Assembly (NCBI GenBank): GCA_021617435.1
Contig: JAJWCP010000035.1
Span: forward strand, 1 to 12,523
Source: Pseudomonadota bacterium
GTDB taxonomy: Bacteria > Pseudomonadota > Alphaproteobacteria > RF32 > CAG-239
Length of the DNA stretch: 12,523 nucleotides
Direction: 5' to 3'
Shown here: in pieces, positions 6,128 through 12,523 of the stretch
Layout: each line of letters begins with the position of its first letter
Position numbering within the stretch: position 1 is the first letter of the stretch
Made by a program: the position numbers and the translations under genes
Notes under the pieces: model-generated
Databases searched by the model: none
What the model was told of the DNA's origin: nothing
The model's input: only the letters and a program-made list of their open reading frames with translations

Positions 6128-7237
6128 TTACTCAGCTCCGTAAATTTCATCTCTGACCGCGCGCCGAAGCTCATCAATACAAATCAGCTCATGATTATCA
6201 TCTTCATAATACCAATAAACCCAACCATTACAAGCCGCGGTATTTTGCGCTGATGCTCCCACCTGATGGATTGAACCTTCAATATCTTTGCCTTTAATCG
6301 TTCCGTCTGAACGAATTACGGCTTTGTGCTTGCGGGCGCTGTCATACAAAACCGTCCCCGGGGTCAACAACCCTCTTTCAACCACGGTGCCGAACGGGAT
6401 ACGCGGCTGTTTGCGTTTACAGCTGTATTCCAACGCTCCGTCATCTTTAATCGGGGTAACCTCGCTAATGCGTTTTTGTGCTCCGGCGACATAAGCTTTA
6501 TCTTTTTCAATTCCGATAAAATTACGCCCCAAACGCTTGGCAACCGCGCCGGTGGTTCCAGTGCCGAAAAACGGATCAAGCACCACATCGCCTACTTTTG
6601 ACGATGCCATAATTACACGGTACAGCAAAGCTTCAGGCTTTTGTGTCGGGTGCAACTTATTGCCGTCTTCGCCCTTCAATCTTTCCTTGCCGGTACAAAG
6701 CGGAATTTCCCAAGTTGAGCGCATTTGCGTATCTTCATTAAGTGCTTTCATTGCCTCATAGTTGAAAGTATATTTCGCCTTCGGATTTTTAACCGCCCAA
6801 ATTAAAGTTTCATGGGCATTGGTAAAACGGGTTCCCTTAAAATTTGGCATCGGATTAACTTTATTCCAAATAATATCATTCAAAATCCAAAAACCTAAAT
6901 CTTGTAAAATTGAGCCTACTCTGAAAATATTGTGATATGAGCCGATGACCCAAATACTGCCATCGTCTTTCAAAACACGCCTAGCCGCCGCGAGCCACTC
7001 GCGGGTATAATCATCATACGCGGTTAAACTTTCAAAACTGTCCCACTCTTCATAAACACCGGAAACATTAGTATTATCCGGTCTGGTGAGCCTGTCACCC
7101 AATTGCAAATTATACGGAGGATCAGCAAAAATCAAATCTACGGAATTTTCCTCCATTGCGTTCATAATCTTTATACTATCGTCATTAATAATGGTGTTAA
7201 TTATACTTTTAGTTTTTATAGTTTCTAATTTAACCAT
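6128..7237 (-). CDS. ccrM: CcrM cell-cycle DNA adenine methyltransferase (GANTC)
   Basis: Solitary N6-adenine methyltransferase. In Caulobacter, CcrM methylates GANTC late in the cell cycle and so times transcription through GcrA. The order of motifs is that of beta-class enzymes: catalytic DPPY (39-42, in FADPPYNLQLGDRL), the target-recognition region, then SAM motif DPFFGTGTT (221-229). Very conserved CcrM segments are visible, such as WVIGSYHNIFRVG and NPMPNFKGTRF. A C-terminal DNA-binding domain of about 100 residues (270-369) is present, including GSIHQVGASAQNTAACNGW; it distinguishes CcrM from shorter restriction-type GANTC enzymes. No restriction endonuclease gene is nearby. The start at 7237 has AAGG 8 nt upstream. 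It heads the operon with the two ppx/gppA genes and rlmE. Confidence 0.96.
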   Translation of the reverse strand: MVKLETIKTKSIINTIINDDSIKIMNAMEENSVDLIFADPPYNLQLGDRLTRPDNTNVSGVYEEWDSFESLTAYDDYTREWLAAARRVLKDDGSIWVIGSYHNIFRVGSILQDLGFWILNDIIWNKVNPMPNFKGTRFTNAHETLIWAVKNPKAKYTFNYEAMKALNEDTQMRSTWEIPLCTGKERLKGEDGNKLHPTQKPEALLYRVIMASSKVGDVVLDPFFGTGTTGAVAKRLGRNFIGIEKDKAYVAGAQKRISEVTPIKDDGALEYSCKRKQPRIPFGTVVERGLLTPGTVLYDSARKHKAVIRSDGTIKGKDIEGSIHQVGASAQNTAACNGWVYWYYEDDNHELICIDELRRAVRDEIYGAE

Positions 7238-7289
7238 TGTTTCTACCTTTATTTAATTTGCATAAACAGTATCAAGGTATATGAAGATA

Positions 7290-7317
7290 GTTATAATTTT
7301 ATTAACAAGCTTCACAA
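7290..7317 (-). promoter_or_regulatory. Candidate ccrM operon promoter
   Basis: On the minus strand TTGTGA (7312-7317; 4 of 6 to consensus) and TATAAC (7290-7295; 5 of 6) are 16 nt apart, in the 122-nt gap upstream of ccrM. No clear full CtrA box (TTAA-N7-TTAA) was found; only isolated TTAAC half-sites occur. The match is moderate and the region is AT-rich, so chance hits are likely. Confidence 0.35.
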
Positions 7318-7344
7318 TCTGAAAAATTTTTGCCAAAATTTTGT

Positions 7345-7349
7345 GACTC
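7345..7349. promoter_or_regulatory. GANTC methylation site upstream of ccrM
   Basis: GACTC, a CcrM target, lies 108 bp before the ccrM start and about 28 bp upstream of the candidate -35. In Caulobacter the ccrM promoter also contains GANTC sites that feed back on transcription. A regulatory role here is inferred from position only. Confidence 0.4.
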
Positions 7350-7359
7350 TTTTAAAATG

Positions 7360-7935
7360 TTACTGATTTTTATACTTATATGGAATTTTACCGCTTAAAA
7401 TATCCGAAAATTCATCTTCATGTCCTCTTACCAAAGCAATTTCATCATCGCTGACATTTTCAATATTGGCAATTTTATCTTGCATCGCAATCATATTTTC
7501 ATAGTCGTTAATTTTAGCCTCATTCGTTTCTGTTTGCAACAAATCAGACAAAACATTTTTTACGCCTTCGGTATGTTTTTTTAAGCGCACAGTATTGATA
7601 ATCGCCTGCAAACGCTGTTCAACATAAAAAAAGCGCCCGCCTTCCCAGCAACGGCGGCTGAGCCAAATTTTCACATTAAGCGGAAGACTCTCGTCAATAT
7701 CTCCCGGCAGTAATGAAATTTTATCCGAAGCAGCTTTTTTTTCGCCTGAGCGAACATACTCTGACCACACCGGCAAAAAAGCTTTAAGCTCATAATCTGT
7801 TAAAAACTCTTCCGTTTGCATCGGCGCGCATTGTTTCTTAAAATCAGGCGTTGTGTAATCAACCAACCGAAAATTAAGCACTTTCATAATCAAAACCGCT
7901 GCCAAAAACAAAATCACATAGCGCTTAATTTGCAT
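7360..7935 (-). CDS. Small membrane-anchored protein of unknown function
   Basis: A 191-residue protein that I do not recognise. Residues 4-21 (KRYVILFLAAVLIMKVLN) form a single hydrophobic helix with a positive start, so the protein is likely anchored in the inner membrane with the rest in the periplasm, or has an uncleaved signal. The remainder is hydrophilic, with two cysteines (C36, C96), a WLSRRCWEGGRFFYVEQRL segment (91-109) and a helical-looking acidic C-terminus. The ATG at 7935 has GGAG 7 nt upstream. It follows the HAD-like gene by 17 nt and is probably cotranscribed with it. No clear terminator follows; only an AT-only inverted repeat (7323-7342). Confidence 0.75.
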   Translation of the reverse strand: MQIKRYVILFLAAVLIMKVLNFRLVDYTTPDFKKQCAPMQTEEFLTDYELKAFLPVWSEYVRSGEKKAASDKISLLPGDIDESLPLNVKIWLSRRCWEGGRFFYVEQRLQAIINTVRLKKHTEGVKNVLSDLLQTETNEAKINDYENMIAMQDKIANIENVSDDEIALVRGHEDEFSDILSGKIPYKYKNQ

Positions 7936-7952
7936 ATTTCAACTCCGCACCG

Positions 7953-8816
7953 TTACCACCGCAAGCCGGAAATGACATAATCTGGATAAACATCAAAATT
8001 CATTGCCAAATTACGGGCTTTTTCAACATCGGGAATATACCCCTCACCCAAATAATTAACATGAATCCCCTTTGAAATCAAAACAGCGTCGGCATTAATC
8101 ATATTAGCCGACTTAATATCGGTGGCAAAAGCGTCGCCGATAAACAAAACTTTAGATTCCGGTTTGGCAATACCTTCAAGCGCATATTTAACAAAATCAG
8201 GCGCCGGCTTGCCAACCGTATAAATAACTCCGCCCATAACCGCATATTGCTCAGCAAGCGCACCGCTGCCGAGGCTGATTTGCCCGTCACAATAAGTTGA
8301 AACATCATTACCTGCCGCCACCAACGGCAAACCGAGTGCAAAACAATGTTCCAAAGCTCGCGCATAATCATCTGAAGTGTCGGACGCCTTATTAACCATA
8401 CCGATAAAAGCAAAATCGGCATCATCCGGACGTGCTGATTTAATGTAATTCAGCCCGTCAAACACGCTCTCCGCCGCCGAATTGCCCAAATTGTAATATT
8501 TATTTCCGACAAACCCGAAATGCTGCGGATTTTTTAAGCAATAGTGCAAAACTTCGCCGGCCGAAACCACTGCTGAAAGATAATTTAATTCACCTAATTT
8601 TCCGCCGGAAATAATATTGCATATTTCAGCAATTCTGAGCGATGAATTGGTTGCAATCACAACTTTTTTACCGCTTGCGGCACATTTCATCAAAGCGTCA
8701 ATCGCATCTTGCTTAACATGCTCGCCGTCATACAAAACGCCGTTTAACCCGCAAACCACAACGTCATAATTATCAATTATTTTTGAAATACCGACAATCG
8801 GTTTGATAATTTTCAT
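7953..8816 (-). CDS. HAD-superfamily class IIA protein with missing catalytic nucleophile
   Basis: Resembles the NagD/TIGR01459-type subclass IIA HAD hydrolases found in Alphaproteobacteria, at a usual length of 287 residues. Motif II ATNSS (55-59, T56), motif III lysine in VGKPAP (K203) and motif IV GDAFATD (227-233; D228, D233) are in place. Motif I, normally beginning with the nucleophile Asp (as in LDVWGVIHDG), reads CGLNGVLYDG at 22-31. The nucleophile position is Gly23 (codon GGG at 8748-8750) and the +2 position is Asn25. A phosphohydrolase of this mechanism needs that Asp, so this is likely a pseudoenzyme that may still bind a phosphorylated ligand. It is not a degraded gene, since the frame is intact and the other motifs are kept. 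It leads a two-gene unit with the membrane-anchored gene downstream. Confidence 0.85.
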   Translation of the reverse strand: MKIIKPIVGISKIIDNYDVVVCGLNGVLYDGEHVKQDAIDALMKCAASGKKVVIATNSSLRIAEICNIISGGKLGELNYLSAVVSAGEVLHYCLKNPQHFGFVGNKYYNLGNSAAESVFDGLNYIKSARPDDADFAFIGMVNKASDTSDDYARALEHCFALGLPLVAAGNDVSTYCDGQISLGSGALAEQYAVMGGVIYTVGKPAPDFVKYALEGIAKPESKVLFIGDAFATDIKSANMINADAVLISKGIHVNYLGEGYIPDVEKARNLAMNFDVYPDYVISGLRW

Positions 8817-8842
8817 ACCGTTACCCTGCTCTCAATTTACAC

Positions 8843-8865
8843 ATTATATACCCTAAAATAGACTC
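8843..8865 (-). promoter_or_regulatory. Candidate promoter of the HAD gene with GANTC site in the spacer
   Basis: A perfect TATAAT (8843-8848, minus strand) lies 27 nt before the HAD start. No good -35 hexamer is present. A GANTC site (8861-8865) sits 12 bp upstream of the -10, in the -35/-10 region, an arrangement that would suit a GcrA/CcrM-controlled promoter. The regulation is inference. Confidence 0.45.
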
Positions 8866-8873
8866 CTATTGCT

Positions 8874-10145
8874 TTATTTTTCTTTAATTTTTTTATAAAA
8901 AGAAAAATATTTGTGCAGCAGGTAAGTAATTATGGTTGAGGTAACCAGATAAATTCCCTGTGCCCACAGTTCGTATATTTTACAAACCTCTACCAAAAGC
9001 GCCAACGATGCAAAATTAAAAATAAACATGCCGATATAAACGCTCCACGCCTTGCAATATTCCGCCCAAAAATTACCAACGCTACGAAACACATAATAGC
9101 GCATGGTAAAGATTGAAACATTAACGGTAATAATATACTGCACAATCAAGGCTAACGAATACGGCAACCCGATTAATGCAAACAAAAAGGCAAACACACC
9201 GTACGCAAACACCGTGTTAAAGCCGCCCACCAATAAAAATCTGATTTTTTGATTAAGCTTAAACCACAAATTTTCAAGCGTTTTATACCATCTGATAATC
9301 AGCGGATATTCGGCGTTAAACTTAAAATTATGCAAAATGTTTTTATCCATTAACGTATCAAGTTCAGCCTTGCGCCAATATGAGAGTATATTTTCATCAA
9401 ACACGTCTTCAGGGTACGAATAATCAATTTCCGGCAATCCGGGGTGAATCATAATTTCAACGCTGTCGTAACCTTTCGGCACCGAAACATGCATAAACTT
9501 ATCACGTGAAAGCTTGCAGGTGTAAAGCATGGTATAAAAATAAGTGGTTGACGGATATCCGTTAATCATATCAAAAAAGCGGAGTAAATAATATTTAATC
9601 AGCGCTCCGTCAAACAGCCACCCGCGCGATTTATTATCCTGCACCGTTAAAAGTCCGCATTCTTTAATGGTGCGAACCCGTGTGATGTTATATTTTTGCA
9701 TCAGCTCCTTAAATACCGAAAAAACCGCCGGAATCATATGCACATGGCGATGACTGTCTATATGTTTGATATCAATTCCAAGCTCTTTTGCTTTTAATAT
9801 TTGCGCTTCAACTTCTTTATAAACCTGCTCTTTAAAGGCTTTGGTCTTAAAAAACGAGAGCAACATTAATTTTACAAACCCGTTCTTAAATTTGTGGTCG
9901 CTACCGACCAACAGCGGAATTTCATGTGCATCAGCCGCCGGATACTCATTAGTCAAGTTCACATGCAACCCGAGTTCCAAATTCGGCAGCTCTTGTTTAA
10001 TTGCCACCGCTTCCGCCGCATATTTCTGATTAACCATCACGCTCGCTGAATTTAAAATTCCGTCGCGCGCCGCTTCTGAAACGGCCTGATTAACCCCGCG
10101 GCTGATGCCAAAATCATCGGCATTGAAAATAATTTTATTTTCCAT
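8874..10145 (-). CDS. YdjC/ChbG (NaxD-like) deacetylase fused to GtrA-type flippase domain
   Basis: A two-domain protein of 423 residues. Residues 1-275 are a YdjC-family carbohydrate deacetylase: NADDFG (8-13, D10/D11), LGLHVNLT (58-65, H61) and DSHRHVHMIP (130-139, H132/H134/H136) supply the metal site and catalytic residues. Residues 300-420 are a GtrA-like domain with four predicted membrane helices (about 302-323, 329-350, 365-387, 395-412), opening with the family signature IRFLLVGGFNTVFAYG. GtrA proteins are thought to flip undecaprenyl-phosphate sugars. The fusion would place the deacetylase on the cytoplasmic face, where Francisella NaxD removes acetyl from undecaprenyl-phosphate-GalNAc. 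The start shares one base with the stop of the GT2 gene (TAATG), so translation is coupled. The sugar cannot be read from the sequence. Confidence 0.88.
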   Translation of the reverse strand: MENKIIFNADDFGISRGVNQAVSEAARDGILNSASVMVNQKYAAEAVAIKQELPNLELGLHVNLTNEYPAADAHEIPLLVGSDHKFKNGFVKLMLLSFFKTKAFKEQVYKEVEAQILKAKELGIDIKHIDSHRHVHMIPAVFSVFKELMQKYNITRVRTIKECGLLTVQDNKSRGWLFDGALIKYYLLRFFDMINGYPSTTYFYTMLYTCKLSRDKFMHVSVPKGYDSVEIMIHPGLPEIDYSYPEDVFDENILSYWRKAELDTLMDKNILHNFKFNAEYPLIIRWYKTLENLWFKLNQKIRFLLVGGFNTVFAYGVFAFLFALIGLPYSLALIVQYIITVNVSIFTMRYYVFRSVGNFWAEYCKAWSVYIGMFIFNFASLALLVEVCKIYELWAQGIYLVTSTIITYLLHKYFSFYKKIKEK

Positions 10146-11104
10146 TATTTGTCAGCCTTTTGCTCTTTGTTCTTTTCTTCAATAAAATCAGCCAAATACA
10201 GCGGACGTTTTTTAACTTCCATATGAATTTTGCCGATATATTCGCCGATTATGCCCAAGGTCACCAACTGCACCGCGCCGATAAAACCTACCGCCGCCAC
10301 AATGGTTGCGTATCCGGGGGTCGGATTGTGACGAATATAGCGCTCAATAATCACATAAACCCCGAGCAGCATTGAGAGCGTGCCGCCCGCCAAGCCCAAA
10401 TAAGTTGCAAGGTGCAACGGACGTACCGAAAACTGCGTAATACTGTCAATGGCAAGCTGCAAACTTTTAATAAAGTTATACTTGGTATGTCCGCTGAAGC
10501 GTTCCGGCGCCACAAAATCTATCACGGTAACTTTGTCATTGGGCATAATCCAACTGAGCAGACCTCTGAACAAGCGGTCTTGTTCATTAAAGCCCTTCAA
10601 AAAGTCAACATATTTACGGTCAATCAATCTGAAATCTGGCATACTTTCCGGAATTTTAGTTTCAGATAAGCAGTTTAACAGCCAATAAAAGGCTTTGGCG
10701 CAAAACTTATAAAAACGCGAGGTTGCCACATTTGCAAGCCGCTTGGTCAGCACAATTTCCGAACCGTTCTGCCACGCCGCAATCATTTGCGGAATATAAA
10801 CCGGCGGGTGCTGCAAATCGGCGTCCATAAAAATCACCGCGTCGCCTTTGGCATAATCCATACCGGCAGTCATGGCAATTTCATGCCCAAAATTGCGCTT
10901 CAGTTGCACAATTTTAACTCTGGCGTCTTTGGCCTGAAGCTTTTTAACTTCCGCCAAGGTTTTATCTTTGCTGCCGTCATCAACAAACAGCATTTCAAAC
11001 TCTGCGTTTTTAACTTTTTTCAGTTCTTTATTCAGCTGTTTATAAAGTTCAGCGACATTACCCTCTTCATTATAAGCTGAAATAACAATACTAACTTGTT
11101 TCAT
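10145..11104 (-). CDS. GT2 polyprenyl-phosphate glycosyltransferase (DPM1/GtrB/FlmF2/ArnC-like)
   Basis: Inner-membrane enzyme that transfers a sugar from a nucleotide donor to undecaprenyl phosphate. The 319-residue protein has a GT-A catalytic domain: SIVISAYNEEGN (5-16), DDGS (42-45), the metal-binding DAD in MDADLQHPP (93-101) and the SGHTKYNF segment (204-211). Two C-terminal membrane helices follow (about 232-254 and 265-290), then a basic tail. This architecture fits GtrB, ArnC and FlmF2. The start has GGAAG 6 nt upstream and lies 12 nt after the GT39 stop; the gene ends overlapping the deacetylase-flippase start. The lipid-linked sugar it makes is probably the substrate of that next protein. 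Because an N-deacetylase is coupled to it, an N-acetylhexosamine is likely (inference). Confidence 0.92.
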   Translation of the reverse strand: MKQVSIVISAYNEEGNVAELYKQLNKELKKVKNAEFEMLFVDDGSKDKTLAEVKKLQAKDARVKIVQLKRNFGHEIAMTAGMDYAKGDAVIFMDADLQHPPVYIPQMIAAWQNGSEIVLTKRLANVATSRFYKFCAKAFYWLLNCLSETKIPESMPDFRLIDRKYVDFLKGFNEQDRLFRGLLSWIMPNDKVTVIDFVAPERFSGHTKYNFIKSLQLAIDSITQFSVRPLHLATYLGLAGGTLSMLLGVYVIIERYIRHNPTPGYATIVAAVGFIGAVQLVTLGIIGEYIGKIHMEVKKRPLYLADFIEEKNKEQKADK

Positions 11105-11116
11105 GTTTTTCTTCCG

Positions 11117-12523
11117 TTACAAATTATAAAATCCGTAATAAATAGTTTTACGTTTAATTTTACCGACAGGATTTTTACAGTCAACCTCAATTATTTGCGG
11201 TTCCGATAAATTATCAAGCACTTTTTTAAGTCCGTTATATTCTTCTTTGCCGGTTGCCAACACCAATGCGCCGGAAGCATTAAAATCAGCCTCGTCAAAC
11301 CACGGGTTTTTGGCAATATCGCCCCAAATAACCGGTTTTGGCGCCGATGGAGCGTATAAAGCAACATTATCAGTCCACCACACATCGCCGGCAACATATT
11401 TAAACGGTTTGCCGTCGGCATTTCGGAGCCATAAATTTTCAATCGTTAAGGCATATTCCGGCGCGTTTAAGTGCAATTTATCGCTTTTGTTAAAAGTATA
11501 AACACAGGCAAGCGCCGTTGCCATTAACAGCATAATTATGTAAACACCGACAAACAATCTGCGTTTAACATTTTCGGTAATATAGCGCGGAAAAAAGGCA
11601 AACAGCATAATACCGCCCATATACCACAGCGGAAAACCCCACATGCTCTTAAATTTAATGCCGCCGAGCATGCTCACCGCAAGCATAATCAGGAGCGGCG
11701 CCAAACCCAAAATTTGTAAAAAGAGTTTATCATCTGCCGAAACGGCAACGGCTTCTTTTTCTGCTTTGCGAGTTGCAATAAAATAAATCAGCAACGCGCC
11801 AAGCCCGAACACCGCTTGCGCCGCCAAAAATTTAAGCGGATAAACAATATGCCTCAAAAGCGGAAAGCTTGCAAATCCGGCGCTTTCGCCCCGCCCCAAA
11901 AAGTAACTTATCACAAAAAAGTCATGTTGCCACAGCCAATAAATATGCGGAGCAACAACTGCAATTGCAACTGTCGCCGTCAAATACGGACCAAACGTCA
12001 AAAACTTGCGGCGCGCCGACTTATCAACAATCATATAAACCAGCATTGCAAGGAGCAAAACTCCGCTTACATATTTGTTTAACAAATTTAAGCCGGCAAA
12101 CAATCCGGTAAAAATCCAATCAATATTTTTACCGCCCTGCAAAGCCTTATAAAAATAGTAAACCGTCATCGGCCACAGCGCCAGAGATACCACATTAACA
12201 TTATATTCCGGAGCGCTGAAGCCGTAATAAATAACGCCCTCCAACAACATAACCGCAAAAGCGGCCTTTTCTTTGCTCAAAAAGTTGCAGGCAAGTTTAT
12301 AAATATAAACAAAACCTAGTAGCACACAAACCTGACTTAAGGCGTAAATCATAATATGCCGACCGCCGCCCAAAGTATAAAACCAATAGGCTAAAAATCC
12401 CGAAAGCGGAGGGTGCTTATTGGTGCCAAAATCACAATACTGTCCCCAAACCACGGCCTCAATACTATCCATCGGCAAGCTGTGGCGCAAAAGCGGCAGT
12501 AAAGTCCACACCAAAAAATGAAG
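11117..12523 (-). CDS. GT39/ArnT-like membrane glycosyltransferase (5' end outside window)
   Basis: Polytopic GT-C glycosyltransferase of the ArnT/PMT family, which uses lipid-linked sugar on the periplasmic side. The reading frame is open to the window edge, so the N-terminus, probably part of the first helix, is missing; 468 residues are visible. The segment LPMDSIEAVVWGQ followed by GTNKHPPLSGFLAYW matches the first periplasmic loop of the family, with the conserved acidic residues (D, E) and the HPPL motif. Many hydrophobic helices follow up to about two thirds of the length, then a soluble C-terminal domain of roughly 110-130 residues. It is the first visible gene of the operon and precedes the GT2 gene by 12 nt. 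By analogy with FlmK or ArnT the acceptor could be a lipid A phosphate, though another glycan or protein is possible. Confidence 0.88.
   Translation of the reverse strand, partial: LHFLVWTLLPLLRHSLPMDSIEAVVWGQYCDFGTNKHPPLSGFLAYWFYTLGGGRHIMIYALSQVCVLLGFVYIYKLACNFLSKEKAAFAVMLLEGVIYYGFSAPEYNVNVVSLALWPMTVYYFYKALQGGKNIDWIFTGLFAGLNLLNKYVSGVLLLAMLVYMIVDKSARRKFLTFGPYLTATVAIAVVAPHIYWLWQHDFFVISYFLGRGESAGFASFPLLRHIVYPLKFLAAQAVFGLGALLIYFIATRKAEKEAVAVSADDKLFLQILGLAPLLIMLAVSMLGGIKFKSMWGFPLWYMGGIMLFAFFPRYITENVKRRLFVGVYIIMLLMATALACVYTFNKSDKLHLNAPEYALTIENLWLRNADGKPFKYVAGDVWWTDNVALYAPSAPKPVIWGDIAKNPWFDEADFNASGALVLATGKEEYNGLKKVLDNLSEPQIIEVDCKNPVGKIKRKTIYYGFYNL

Noticed and set aside
6128..7237. Restriction-modification system around the GANTC methyltransferase
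   Set aside because: No endonuclease gene is adjacent and the protein has the extended C-terminal domain of solitary CcrM enzymes.
7230..7310. TTAAC half-sites upstream of ccrM as a CtrA box
   Set aside because: No two half-sites have the TTAA-N7-TTAA spacing, so CtrA control cannot be supported.
7323..7342. AAAATTTT repeat as a terminator of the 191-aa gene
   Set aside because: The stem is A/T only and symmetric in an AT-rich gap, with no GC-rich stem; probably compositional.
8857..8870. Small hairpin after the glycan operon as a terminator
   Set aside because: The stem is only 5 bp of mostly A/T with a 4-nt loop and has no proper T-run, so it is too weak to call.

Overview
The window looks like chromosomal DNA of an alphaproteobacterium, probably an uncultured host-associated lineage with moderate GC. 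The best evidence is a full-length CcrM-type GANTC adenine methyltransferase with its C-terminal domain, and a Ppx/GppA gene directly upstream of rlmE, an arrangement common in Alphaproteobacteria. A prepilin-like gene carries a two-armed palindromic element of the kind seen in Rickettsiales and related alphaproteobacteria. The lineage is inferred from gene content, because there is no rRNA gene in the window.

Layout: one gene, the prepilin-like protein at the left end, is on the plus strand. Every other gene is on the minus strand, so minus-strand transcription runs right to left. Read in that direction, the window holds: (1) a three-gene envelope-glycan operon (GT39 membrane glycosyltransferase cut by the window edge, GT2 polyprenyl-phosphate glycosyltransferase, and a YdjC/NaxD-type deacetylase fused to a GtrA flippase domain); (2) a two-gene unit with a HAD-family protein that lacks its nucleophile and a small membrane-anchored protein of unknown function; (3) a tightly packed operon ccrM - ppx/gppA copy A - ppx/gppA copy B - rlmE with 3-nt gaps or overlaps; (4) two related genes of unknown function with their own strong promoter and a rho-independent terminator; (5) an rsmB-type rRNA m5C methyltransferase with its own promoter, which meets the prepilin gene tail to tail with one base between the stop codons.

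How the genes work together: the glycan operon has the parts needed to make an undecaprenyl-phosphate N-acetyl sugar, deacetylate it in the cytoplasm, flip it and transfer it outside. This is the logic of the Francisella FlmF2-NaxD-FlmK lipid A amino-sugar pathway, here with deacetylase and flippase in one polypeptide. The central operon joins cell-cycle DNA methylation, (p)ppGpp/polyphosphate metabolism and ribosome maturation. GANTC sites are scarce (15 counted by eye), yet two fall in promoter-sized gaps, one upstream of ccrM and one upstream of the HAD gene. No tRNA, rRNA, CRISPR array or insertion sequence was seen, and no gene-free stretch exceeds about 125 bases.
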